A stretch of 26,690 bases of DNA from Acidobacteriota bacterium (GTDB taxonomy: Bacteria > Acidobacteriota > Blastocatellia > Pyrinomonadales > Pyrinomonadaceae): assembly GCA_963169175.1 (NCBI GenBank), contig CAUJFK010000343.1, forward strand, positions 1 to 26,690, read 5' to 3'. This document shows positions 7,184 through 14,711 of the stretch, piece by piece. The notes beneath the pieces are model-generated. The model was given only the letters and a program-made list of their open reading frames with translations, was not told the DNA's origin and did not search any database. Made by a program: the position numbers and the translations under genes. Position 1 is the stretch's first letter. The number at the start of each line of letters is the position of its first letter.

Positions 7184-9631
7184 TTACCTGTCCAGATGAA
7201 GGCTGCTGAACTCAGCGTCGCCCATTTCAGCGGCCTCAAGCTGGCGATAATATACGCTGTTGTAGTATCTATAACCACTCATGGGAACATCGTTCAATAC
7301 CACGCCGACGACATTTCCATGGACCTCATGCACCTTTTTCCTGGCACGCGATAGAACATCTCGAGAGCTCATGTTCGACCGTGCAACAATGACCACCGCT
7401 TCAACACATGTGGATAAGATGACGCTGTCCGCAAAGTACAGAAGTGGAGGCGAATCGATAACCACGTGGCTGTAAATAGCGCCAAGGCTTTCAAGGAGTC
7501 GTTTCATCTCCACCGAGCCGAAGAGATTGGCTGGATTCGGTACCTTTGGACCCGAGGGAAGCATATCCAGATTTGGTTCAATATCTTTCCGAATCGTTTG
7601 GTCGATAAGATCTTGATCGAGGTCCTTTGCCGTAACCAGGGTACTTAACCCTTTGGTGTTGCTAAGATCATTGATCACATGCATCTTCGGACAGCGGAGA
7701 TCTGCGTCGATCAGCAACACACGGCAGTTCATTTGTGCAAGGCTCTTGGCAAGATTGAGCGAGGTGATCGTTTTTCCTTCGAAAGGCTGGCCGGAAGTGA
7801 CAAGGATTGTTTTTGGAGCTCCGCCGGCGGTTGAAAGTAACAACGAGGTCCTTAGCTGATGGAACGCTTCGATCATAAGTGGCTTCTGAAAAGATTCCAT
7901 CTCGTACGAATAGTGTTTACCGATCCGTCTGCTGTTTCCGGGGAACCTGCTTGGCAGAAGTCTATTCTTGAGACGATGAGCCACGCCGGGGATAAGGCCA
8001 ATGATGGGTATACCCAAGCGATTCTCCAGATCATCGGTCGCCTGGATCGTATCGTCAAGCCAGTAGAGCGCAAGAGCAAGCCCGACTCCCGCAAAGAGCG
8101 ATCCGATCAAGGCAAGCGTCACATTCTTTGTCCGCTGAGGTCCATCCGGGCCGCCAGGAACGAGCGCCCGGTCCACTATATGAACATTGTTCGGCGTACC
8201 GTTCAGGACAACTTCGGTTTCGCGCGATCGCTGAAGAAGGTTGTTTAGCAGGCCTTTGCTGGTATCGACCTCTTGCTGAATTATCCTGTAGTTGATCGAC
8301 GCCTCATTTTGGTCCAGAACTGCATTTCGCTGATGGTCAAAATTGCTCCGTAATTGGCTTTCCCTGGCGGCGGCTTCTCGGTAGGTCTGCTCAAGGCCGG
8401 CCATTTGCGTGTCAACCGACCTTTTCCGGCTTCGCTGCAGTTCGAATTCGATCGCTGCGATCTGACTTTTGATCTTCTTGACCTCCGGCCATTCGTCGGT
8501 GTACTCGACCTTGAGCTGTTGAAGCTGTTGCTGAAGACCGGTAAGCTGTCCTTCAAGGCTCGATGTGCGGGGGTCTTTACTCTCCGCGGACGGCGCATTC
8601 ATTGGATTCTGCAGAGCGGCCCGGTACGACGTTTCCGCATTTATTCGCTCATTTTCCGCCTGACTAAGCTTATTGTTCAGGTCCGCAAGCCTCTGGACTA
8701 CCGTATTCTGGTTGGAATCAAGCGATAGGATCTGATTGCTCCGGCCGTAGTTCATCAATCGTTCTTCGCCCTGGCGTATTTGCGATTGAAGTTCGGCTAC
8801 TCGCTTCTGAAGAAAATCGCTGGCCGACGCGTTGCTTTCCACTTTCTGTTCGAGATTTTGGAGCACGTATGCATCCGCAAGAGAGTTCACAACATTGGTG
8901 GCTATAACCGGATCGAAATGGGTGAATTCGACCCGTATCAATCGCGTCTCCTTTACGCTTGTTCTGTCTTCTCTTACAGGAGTAACCGAAAGGCCGCGCC
9001 TTAAATATGACACGTACGGTGCAAGGGCCTCGGCCTGACTGTCGAGATCCGCCAATGAATCGTTCTTGAGGTTCAGGCGATTTGGCGACGGCTCAACATC
9101 TTTGGCGGTATCAGCCCGTCGCGGGGGATTGTACATACCGAACATCCGAAGTACGTTCTGCCACACTGTGGTTTGCTGTCCGATCGCCGGCCGAGAGAAG
9201 GTCGGATTGTTCTCAAGGTCCATGTTCTTGACTACGCGACGCAGCAATCCCGGTCCTTCAAGTATCTGCAGCTGAGTTGCGAAGTACGCCGGATCGCCTC
9301 CCTGGCTTAGAATGATCGGGTTTGCCGCACCTCCGGTCGCGCCTGGGTTCACCTCGTTGTTGATCTGGATCCGGACCTCCGAGGAGTAGTAATCAGGCTT
9401 CTGGGCCTCATAAACGATCACAGCTACGGTGCCAAGAATCGTTATACCAGCTATGAGCCACCATCGTTTTTTTAGAATGTCAAGGATTGTGGAAAGCTGC
9501 TGCTTACCGCTTGGTTCGGAAGATGTCCCGCTGTAGTAGTCAGGATAATAATCGTCAGGCTCGTCGAGGAACACGGGTTCCGGGATCTGCATCTGGTTCT
9601 TTTTGACTATCGAGTCGCCGTTGCGTATCAT
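7184..9631 (-). CDS. Polysaccharide co-polymerase / BY-type tyrosine kinase (Wzz-Wzc/GumC family)
   Basis: Inner-membrane protein that controls chain length and couples polymerisation to export. The cytoplasmic N-terminus is rich in Asp and Tyr (DDYYPDYY), followed by a first membrane helix near residues 58-74 (WWLIAGITILGTVAVIVYEA), a periplasmic Wzz domain and long coiled coil (about 250-470), a second membrane helix (VTLALIGSLFAGVGLALALYW) and a cytoplasmic kinase. The kinase has Walker A SGQPFEGKT (613-621), Walker A' VLLIDADLRCP (638-648), Walker B VVIDSPP (723-729) and a C-terminal tyrosine cluster (Y787, Y789, Y790, Y794, Y795), so kinase and adaptor are fused as in proteobacterial Wzc. 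815 residues. It follows the export gene by 23 bases. A later start (residue 14 Met) is possible because no good ribosome binding site precedes 9631. Confidence 0.93.
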   Translation of the reverse strand: MIRNGDSIVKKNQMQIPEPVFLDEPDDYYPDYYSGTSSEPSGKQQLSTILDILKKRWWLIAGITILGTVAVIVYEAQKPDYYSSEVRIQINNEVNPGATGGAANPIILSQGGDPAYFATQLQILEGPGLLRRVVKNMDLENNPTFSRPAIGQQTTVWQNVLRMFGMYNPPRRADTAKDVEPSPNRLNLKNDSLADLDSQAEALAPYVSYLRRGLSVTPVREDRTSVKETRLIRVEFTHFDPVIATNVVNSLADAYVLQNLEQKVESNASASDFLQKRVAELQSQIRQGEERLMNYGRSNQILSLDSNQNTVVQRLADLNNKLSQAENERINAETSYRAALQNPMNAPSAESKDPRTSSLEGQLTGLQQQLQQLKVEYTDEWPEVKKIKSQIAAIEFELQRSRKRSVDTQMAGLEQTYREAAARESQLRSNFDHQRNAVLDQNEASINYRIIQQEVDTSKGLLNNLLQRSRETEVVLNGTPNNVHIVDRALVPGGPDGPQRTKNVTLALIGSLFAGVGLALALYWLDDTIQATDDLENRLGIPIIGLIPGVAHRLKNRLLPSRFPGNSRRIGKHYSYEMESFQKPLMIEAFHQLRTSLLLSTAGGAPKTILVTSGQPFEGKTITSLNLAKSLAQMNCRVLLIDADLRCPKMHVINDLSNTKGLSTLVTAKDLDQDLIDQTIRKDIEPNLDMLPSGPKVPNPANLFGSVEMKRLLESLGAIYSHVVIDSPPLLYFADSVILSTCVEAVVIVARSNMSSRDVLSRARKKVHEVHGNVVGVVLNDVPMSGYRYYNSVYYRQLEAAEMGDAEFSSLHLDR

Positions 9632-9654
9632 TTCACGTAAATTAAGCCTCTGTA

Positions 9655-10668
9655 TTAATAAATAACCCGGAGCGGTAGTTGCGTAACCGTCGGAACTACC
9701 GTTTTCACAATGTCGTTGAAGATCTTCCTAACACCGGTTGGGCCCGCGATCTCGACGATATCATTTGCCTCGAGTAGTACATCATCCCGCTTCCCAAGAC
9801 GAATGTCCTTCACATTTACAGCTATCGCCGATCTGTTGATCGACCCTGGGATCGGACGCCTAATCAGGACCTTGTCCAGTTGCGCACCGCTCGTAACACC
9901 ACCGGCCATAGCGATCGCCTGCGTTAGGGAGACCTGCCCTTTTATCGGAATTGCCATCGGGCTGTTCACGAGGCCCTGGATATACGCATTTTGCTGGTCC
10001 GCAACCGAGACGCGAACGATATCCCCCGCCATTATTATGGGGTTGGCGGCGTCGCTGCCGCCGAAAGCGTCCTCAAGCTGAACGGCGATCATGTCTTCCT
10101 TTGGCTTGGTCGGCGTAACCAGGTTGGCGCCGTCACAATAGGCAAGATTCCCATATCTAAGGATCTCAACAGAGGGCCCTGCTGCGGAGCTTGGGCCATT
10201 TACAAGCGCCAGAAGTTCTAGAAGCCGGAATTCTCGTTGGAGTTGAAACCGGCCGGGAGAGTTTACTGCGCCGATAACTACCACCGGACTCGCGTTGAAT
10301 TCGCGCACCGCGACGTTTACAAATGGGCTAATGAGGTACTTTCGATATCTTTCTTTGATCGAATCCGCCAACTGCCGTTCCGTCATGCAGGCTGCGACGA
10401 CATTGTCGTCGAGCATGGGCAATTGAATTGTCCCGTCGTTTCCAACCCGAAGCCCGCCACGCGAAAGGGTTTCATTCTTGGCAACAACGACATCGATCAC
10501 ATCGCCAGGCCCGATCTTGTAGTTTGGGTTACTCGATACTTGCGCAGGTTTCTCCGTGACCTGTCCAAACAGCATAGCTATAGAACCAAGCAGAATGAGA
10601 CAAAACAAGACACCTGCCCCGATGCATGATCTTGCAGGCCATAAGGCTATCGCAACGAATCTAATCAT
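9655..10668 (-). CDS. Polysaccharide export protein, Wza/GumB family (Poly_export + SLBB)
   Basis: Forms or contributes to the periplasmic/outer-membrane exit channel for the polysaccharide. An N-terminal hydrophobic signal (about 15-35, GAGVLFCLILLGSIAMLFG) precedes the Poly_export domain (about 48-130; YKIGPGDVIDVVV and the FVNVAVREF strand) and two SLBB repeats (PVVVIGAVNSPGRFQL about 130; AYIQGLVNSPMAIPIKG about 228, with LTQAIAMAGGV). No lipobox cysteine is evident at the predicted cleavage region, unlike E. coli Wza, so acylation is doubtful. 337 residues. The ATG at 10668 has a clear AGAGGTGAG ribosome binding site a few bases upstream. It is second in the minus-strand operon, 74 bases after the small leading gene and directly before its kinase partner. 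Confidence 0.92.
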   Translation of the reverse strand: MIRFVAIALWPARSCIGAGVLFCLILLGSIAMLFGQVTEKPAQVSSNPNYKIGPGDVIDVVVAKNETLSRGGLRVGNDGTIQLPMLDDNVVAACMTERQLADSIKERYRKYLISPFVNVAVREFNASPVVVIGAVNSPGRFQLQREFRLLELLALVNGPSSAAGPSVEILRYGNLAYCDGANLVTPTKPKEDMIAVQLEDAFGGSDAANPIIMAGDIVRVSVADQQNAYIQGLVNSPMAIPIKGQVSLTQAIAMAGGVTSGAQLDKVLIRRPIPGSINRSAIAVNVKDIRLGKRDDVLLEANDIVEIAGPTGVRKIFNDIVKTVVPTVTQLPLRVIY

Positions 10669-10742
10669 GACTCACCTCTGTGGGCTAAAAGCCGCCAATA
10701 GCGCGGACATCCGACTTCGCACTTGTGTAGATTTGGCCGTGC

Positions 10743-11036
10743 TCACCTGTAAGCCTTGCGGCGCGACATTAGTGCTTCGCGAAGATGGTTAGGACAGCGA
10801 AGGTTAAGAACAGTATTGCTGATAACCACATTGTATTCTTCGTTTTGCCTGATAAACTGGCCCCGAAGTGGACCGTCGCTGATCTTAAGGACCACACTCT
10901 CTCGGACCCATTGCCAGAACTGCGCCTGCGTTGTCCAGTATTCCTTTCCATCGTGGCACATTATTAACGCATTCTTCTTTTGCTTCCTTCGCTGAAGCTT
11001 TTTTAGCTCTTTTTCTTTTTGTTTCTCTATCGTCAT
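10743..11036 (-). CDS. Small protein of unknown function at the head of the export operon
   Basis: 97 residues. The first 22 are a charged, lysine-rich stretch (KQKEKELKKLQRRKQKK); the rest contains CHDGKEYWTTQAQFWQWV (27-44), ISDGPLRGQFIRQNEEYNVVISNTVLNL and a terminal CPNHLREAL (81-89). No signal peptide or membrane helix. A well-placed AGAGGTG ribosome binding site stands before the ATG at 11036, which makes it a convincing gene although the family is not one I can name. Being first in the operon ahead of the wza- and wzc-like genes, it may be a cytoplasmic accessory or regulatory factor. Two cysteines (27, 81), one histidine beside each (CH, CPNH), could bind a metal; that is speculation. 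Confidence 0.75.
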   Translation of the reverse strand: MTIEKQKEKELKKLQRRKQKKNALIMCHDGKEYWTTQAQFWQWVRESVVLKISDGPLRGQFIRQNEEYNVVISNTVLNLRCPNHLREALMSRRKAYR

Positions 11037-11220
11037 CTACTACACCTCTATCCCTGCGTCCAACACCTTGCGGACACAATTACCCAAAATAGGGAAACCT
11101 GAAAACCAGGCAGTTTGTTGATCATCAACGGTTCGTCAGTGCCTCACCTGTAGAGGTACATTCAAAGCGGGATCCCCACTTTGGCAGTCAGTCGGCTCTC
11201 GCTGGCACCTATCGGCCTAC
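11037..11220. promoter_or_regulatory. Upstream region of the minus-strand polysaccharide operon
   Basis: 184 bases between the small gene and the NarL-type regulator. Both neighbouring genes are on the minus strand, so this could hold the operon promoter and any terminator of the regulator gene. It contains a perfect 13-base palindrome (11117-11129) and a smaller inverted repeat (acct/aggt, 11146-11157). I could not pick a convincing -35/-10 pair. Confidence 0.4.
11117..11129. repeat. Perfect palindrome, possible operator
   Basis: gttgat-c-atcaac, six-base arms around one central base, roughly 80 bases upstream of the first gene of the minus-strand operon. Candidate binding site for a dimeric regulator such as the neighbouring NarL-type proteins; no binding consensus is known to me for them. 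Confidence 0.3.
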
Positions 11221-11943
11221 TCAGCCGACCAAGGCACTCTGTTGCTGCATCGTTCTGCCGTTTCCGTGAAACGAACCATTTCCACTTGGCATCATGACAA
11301 GGCTGTTCTTAAATGCATAGATCACCAACTCGAGCCGGCTCGATATTTCAAGCTTATTGAAAACCGAGGTCAGATGGTGCCTGACCGTGGTCTCTGTGAT
11401 AAAAAGCTCGTCCGCGATGTCCTTGTTCTTCATGCCGCGACATATCAGATCAACTACCTGCTTTTCGCGTTCCGTTAGAGCATTTGTGACGTGGGCCTTT
11501 GGATATTCTTTAAGCAGCCGCTTTTCACTTACAAGCTGGAGGATCGTTTGACCCATTATCATCCTGTCGAACCAGATCTCACCATCGTGGATCTTCGCTA
11601 TGGCCTTGAACAGGGTGTCGGCATTTTCTTCCTTTAGCACCAAACCGCGCACCCCGATCGTTAGACACCGCTGGTATACTCCGGCATCGTATTTGCCGAC
11701 AAGTACCAGAACAGGTATGGTAACGTTCTCAAGGAAAGAGAAATGATCTTTTTCGGCGAGATCTGGGAGATCCACCAAGATTAGGTCTGGCGACTCTTCT
11801 TCAACGATTTGCTGCGCCGTCTCAAGTTTCGAAGCTTCTCCAATGATTCTCAGGTTCGTATCCGTTTCAAGGAGCATTCGCAGCCCACTTCGGAAAATCG
11901 AATACTCGCCGATCACAAGTATCTTTATGGGGGTATTTGTCAT
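11221..11943 (-). CDS. NarL/FixJ-family response regulator (REC + LuxR-type HTH)
   Basis: 240 residues. The receiver domain (about 6-120) keeps the phospho-acceptor aspartate (D58 in LILVDLPD) and the conserved lysine (VLKEEN), but the usual acidic pair is G12-E13 and the usual Thr/Ser after beta-4 is replaced (VLVLVGK), so phosphorylation chemistry may be weakened. The C-terminal LuxR-type helix-turn-helix (about 152-216) reads LTEREKQVVDLICRGMKNKDIADELFITETTVRHHLTSVFNKL, which is canonical. The ATG at 11943 has GAGGAA five bases upstream. No sensor kinase lies in the window. It is divergent from a paralogous regulator at 12585 and sits between two divergent polysaccharide operons, so it is a likely local regulator of them. 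Confidence 0.9.
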   Translation of the reverse strand: MTNTPIKILVIGEYSIFRSGLRMLLETDTNLRIIGEASKLETAQQIVEEESPDLILVDLPDLAEKDHFSFLENVTIPVLVLVGKYDAGVYQRCLTIGVRGLVLKEENADTLFKAIAKIHDGEIWFDRMIMGQTILQLVSEKRLLKEYPKAHVTNALTEREKQVVDLICRGMKNKDIADELFITETTVRHHLTSVFNKLEISSRLELVIYAFKNSLVMMPSGNGSFHGNGRTMQQQSALVG

Positions 11944-11972
11944 GTCGTTCCTCGTTAATCACATCCAAAAGT

Positions 11973-11993
11973 TTGCCATGCGTTGCATGGCAA
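11973..11993. repeat. Perfect 9-base inverted repeat, operator or 5'-leader hairpin
   Basis: ttgccatgc-gtt-gcatggcaa lies 30 bases upstream of the ATG of the minus-strand regulator. With a three-base loop it would fold stably in RNA, or it may be a two-fold DNA site for a dimeric regulator (autoregulation). It is the strongest short palindrome I found in the window. Confidence 0.5.
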
Positions 11994-12438
11994 TAATGCC
12001 CTACACAATTCGGCCTCGGACCACTAGTTCGATTGACCGAGCCTGGTGTCAGTATGGCAGCATACATTCCGCCTACTTTTTTGTGAACCAGCGTGCTATT
12101 TTCACCACAATAGGCCATCAAGTGAATCACCGAAACCAAAGTCTTGGACAGCTAATCCCAGCCTTGGCCTTATAACCGGCCAAAGATTCCTTGTCGGATC
12201 GAACATCCTGCGTAAGTTAGGGCTACGTATGTAAGATTACTCGTCGATCAGAAATGATGCATCGGATGGTGCGCCATATTTCGTGCGATAAATGTCGTTG
12301 CCATGATCCAGGTGTTTGCGACATTCAGCTAATGCGGTCGACACACCTATATCGCATCATTCTATGAGCACATCTCGTTAAAGTTTTATGTGCGGCGCTA
12401 CGCGAATGGGCGCTTTGGCTAGGCGCAATCGTTGACAT

Positions 12439-12450
12439 ATTATGCATAAT
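12439..12450. repeat. Perfect AT-rich 12-base palindrome
   Basis: attatgcataat begins one base after a TTGACA hexamer (12432-12437), so it overlaps the spacer of a possible promoter pointing toward the plus-strand regulator. Typical of an operator position, but no clear -10 box sits at the ideal distance. Confidence 0.3.
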
Positions 12451-12521
12451 CATATATCCGTTTGTTGATAAGCCCGTTGGAATTCGACCGGAGTAACAGG
12501 AATATCTGAACGAATGATCGT

Positions 12522-12549
12522 TTGCAGTATGCCACGTGCAGGTTGTAAT
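12522..12549 (+). promoter_or_regulatory. Candidate sigma70-like promoter for the plus-strand regulator
   Basis: TTGCAG (12522-12527), a 16-base spacer and TGTAAT (12544-12549) lie 35 bases before the ATG at 12585. The spacer contains a CACGTG palindrome. Found by eye only; the host's promoter consensus is unknown. Confidence 0.25.
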
Positions 12550-12584
12550 GATTGCCAAGGACTTCGAACTACGCCTTTTAGGCC

Positions 12585-13340
12585 ATGTCCGGGGTTGGAT
12601 TTCAATCACATAGAGGTATGAATCACGCGCTCCCATCGCCAAGCAGATTAATCAAGATCATTCTGTTCTCAAGGTATCGAATCGTCCAGGAGAGCCTTAA
12701 GCTGCTCATCGATTCGAGCCGCGGACTATCAGTTACTGGAGTCTTTTCATTCGGTGACGACTTGGCTTCAATTGCTGAGCTGCCCGACGTAGCGGTTCTC
12801 TACATATCGACAGGTGATCGGGTCGAGATAATCTCTGATTTGTTGGAGCGGATACCCCGCCTCCGCGTTATTCTGATCATTGGCAGTGTCGATCTTGATT
12901 CACAGGCCGAGGCCCTAAAATTGGGCGCGGTAGGGATCGTGCATAAGGAGCAGAATCCGAAACTCCTGATCGAGGCAATTCGACAGACCTATAACGGAGA
13001 AACGTGGCTTAACCAGGTTCTGCTGACCAAGATACTAGAGAAAGGTAAATCTAATGGCAAACCCACATTGAAGGAGCGATTCCCAGCCGACGTTGGGGCC
13101 TTAACTGCCCGTGAGATCGAAGTCGTAAAAATGATCGGTGATGGGCTGAAGAACAAATCCATCGCTGAACGCATGTCGATCAGCGAAGCAACTGTTAGAC
13201 ACCATCTGAGTTCGATCTACGGTAAGGTGGGAGTTGAGGATCGTTTGAATCTCGTCATTCTTGCATATCAAAAAGGACTCATTAAGCTCAATGAGAACTC
13301 GGAAGGCTCTCAATATCGAGAATCCAGTAGTAATCAATAG
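12585..13340 (+). CDS. Atypical NarL/LuxR-type regulator with degenerate receiver domain
   Basis: 251 residues, paralogous to the divergent regulator at 11221-11943. The N-terminal domain keeps the receiver fold pattern (IKIILFSRYRIVQESLKLLI ... LPDVAVLYIS ... LKLGAVGIVHKEQN), but the acidic pair is S29-R30 and the phospho-acceptor position is tyrosine (Y73), so classical Asp phosphorylation should not occur. The C-terminal helix-turn-helix (about 168-230) is intact: LTAREIEVVKMIGDGLKNKS followed by ATVRHHLSSIYGKV. Start uncertain: ATG 12585 has only a weak site, ATG 12618 (residue 12) is preceded directly by AGAGGT, too close to be ideal. Likely controlled by protein partner or ligand rather than a kinase; perhaps forms heterodimers with its paralogue. 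It lies upstream of the glycan-assembly operon. Confidence 0.88.
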   Translation: MSGVGFQSHRGMNHALPSPSRLIKIILFSRYRIVQESLKLLIDSSRGLSVTGVFSFGDDLASIAELPDVAVLYISTGDRVEIISDLLERIPRLRVILIIGSVDLDSQAEALKLGAVGIVHKEQNPKLLIEAIRQTYNGETWLNQVLLTKILEKGKSNGKPTLKERFPADVGALTAREIEVVKMIGDGLKNKSIAERMSISEATVRHHLSSIYGKVGVEDRLNLVILAYQKGLIKLNENSEGSQYRESSSNQ

Positions 13341-13715
13341 CCCTACCTTCTGTCGTTGAAACGTTGGTAACGAACGGAAATTGTCCTGTAAGGGTCTGAC
13401 CCTATCTTGAGAACCGGGACATACTTTTTCCAAATTACCGGACAGGGAAAGCCTCTTTTCGGAAATCGAAAAAACAGGGTTTGAGCCTTGCCTAAGCTGC
13501 TAAGCCATAAGACAAACAGCTTAAAGAGAATGACCCTTTTCTCTGATGCCACAACTACGGTGCCAGCCTAAAATACAAGATGATTAATTCTATTCTTGCC
13601 GACGCAGCGGCTTCCCCCCGAGGTATCGAGCGCATGTTCGCACGCGCTGTAACCCTTTTTCTATCTTTATGTTGCTCGATCGCCGATAAAAGGCAGAAGC
13701 CGAGATGCCACAGCC
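13341..13715. other. Non-coding, hairpin-rich stretch, possible remnant of a dispersed repeat element
   Basis: 375 bases with no gene. It contains several short inverted repeats: agggtc-t-gaccct (13391-13403), ccgg...ccgg flanking 13415-13441, taagctg...cagctta (13493-13523) and agagaa...ttctct just before 13550. The first and last both include the string tgaccct. The GGGTCTGACCC-type palindrome reminds me of motifs flanking REP-associated Y1 transposase genes, but no transposase is present here. It may also hold the terminator of the regulator gene and the promoter of the operon starting at 13716. Confidence 0.35.
13391..13403. repeat. Perfect palindrome agggtc-t-gaccct
   Basis: Six-base arms around one base, 50 bases after the stop of the plus-strand regulator. 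A related tgaccct string recurs near 13531 inside a second hairpin, so the two may mark the ends of a roughly 150-base repeat unit. Confidence 0.4.
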
Positions 13716-14711
13716 TTGAAGATTCCCCCTTACGTGCAAAATGAGCCGATTCCCACACTTTCCATAATTGTTACCGTGGTCGCAGGTAAGCAGTGTCTGC
13801 GCAACCATCTCGAAGTACTTTGTCCACAAGCTCGTTCCAATCATTGTGAAATACTGGTTCCGTTTGACTGCTGGTCTGAGGAGATAGGCGGTCTCGCATC
13901 AGAGTTTCCTGAGGTGACTTTTTCGTTCTGCGGAGATCTGGGGCTGAAGGGTTCGGCGACGATTAGCAAATCAAACCACTGCTTATACGACCGGCGCCGA
14001 GCCGTCGGTTTAAGGCTGTGCCGAGGAAACATCGTTGCGTTGACCGAGGATCATGCGATACCGGCGGACGATTGGTTGAACCGGTTACTCCAGGCACATC
14101 AACAACCGTACGACGTGATAGGTGGTGCGGTAGAAAATGGGGTCGATCGCCCAATGAACCGTGCATGGTATTTTTGCGACTTTGGCAGATACGGACGACC
14201 CTTTGAGAGCCGGGAAGTCCAGTACGTTTCTGACGTAAACATTTCATACAAGCGCCAGGCCTTGATGAAAACCCAGAGCCTTTGGTGGGACTCCTATCAT
14301 GAGACGACTGTGAATTGGGCATTGCAGGCGTTGGGAACCAAGCTTTTTCTGGACGCAGAACCAGTTGTTTATCAATGCCGTCCAACGCTATCGTTTTGGC
14401 GCGCGCTTGGGGAGCGTGCAGCATGGGGAAAGGTTTTTGCAACGACGCGGGCCGCCAGGTTCCCGCTTTTCAAGCGTTTGCTTTTTTCAGTAGGGACGTT
14501 AGGACTGCCCGTGATCCTGTTTTGTCGTGCGCTTCGACATATGAACCGCCAACGTCAAGGCACACTCAGAATTCTATCGACGTTTCCAATCATTGCGTGT
14601 TTTGTTGTTTGTTGGGCGGGCGGAGAGATGGCTGGCTACTTGCTTGGTGAACGCAATATGGACGCCGATGCAAGCCCGGAGCGTAAGGCGGCTATGTCGG
14701 TATTTCGGTGA
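13716..14711 (+). CDS. Family 2 glycosyltransferase with C-terminal membrane helices
   Basis: 331 residues. The GT-A domain starts with PTLSIIVTVVAG (13-24), has a nucleotide-sugar/metal motif LTEDHAIPADDW (109-120; E111-D112-H113 in place of classical DxD) and the acceptor-side block CDFGRYG...VQYVSDVNISYKRQAL typical of inverting GT2 enzymes. Two hydrophobic segments (about 250-270 and 285-312) anchor the C-terminus in the inner membrane. It would transfer a sugar to a lipid-linked acceptor at the cytoplasmic face; donor unknown. Start uncertain: TTG 13716 is the most upstream choice used here, GTG 13734 the alternative; no ATG is in frame upstream before a stop at 13650. Its stop overlaps the next start (GTGA at 14708-14711). 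Confidence 0.85.
   Translation: MKIPPYVQNEPIPTLSIIVTVVAGKQCLRNHLEVLCPQARSNHCEILVPFDCWSEEIGGLASEFPEVTFSFCGDLGLKGSATISKSNHCLYDRRRAVGLRLCRGNIVALTEDHAIPADDWLNRLLQAHQQPYDVIGGAVENGVDRPMNRAWYFCDFGRYGRPFESREVQYVSDVNISYKRQALMKTQSLWWDSYHETTVNWALQALGTKLFLDAEPVVYQCRPTLSFWRALGERAAWGKVFATTRAARFPLFKRLLFSVGTLGLPVILFCRALRHMNRQRQGTLRILSTFPIIACFVVCWAGGEMAGYLLGERNMDADASPERKAAMSVFR

Larger units (their letters stand above)
11944..12584. promoter_or_regulatory. 641-base divergent intergenic region between the two regulators
   Basis: No convincing gene on either strand; the open frames inside have no recognisable content or ribosome binding sites. It holds a perfect hairpin (11973-11993), a weaker one (ttggcc/ggccaa, 12165-12184), a 12-base palindrome (12439-12450) and candidate promoter boxes facing the plus-strand regulator. 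Its length is unusual for this compact locus and suggests a control region for both regulator genes. Confidence 0.5.

Noticed and set aside
11202..11217. Sigma54-like element (tggcac followed by tcggcc) near the regulator gene's 3' end
   Set aside because: The GC dinucleotide of the -12 box is not at the required distance from the GG of the -24 box.
11867..12139. 90-residue minus-strand open frame in the divergent spacer
   Set aside because: No ribosome binding site, low-complexity random-looking composition, and it overlaps the regulator start.
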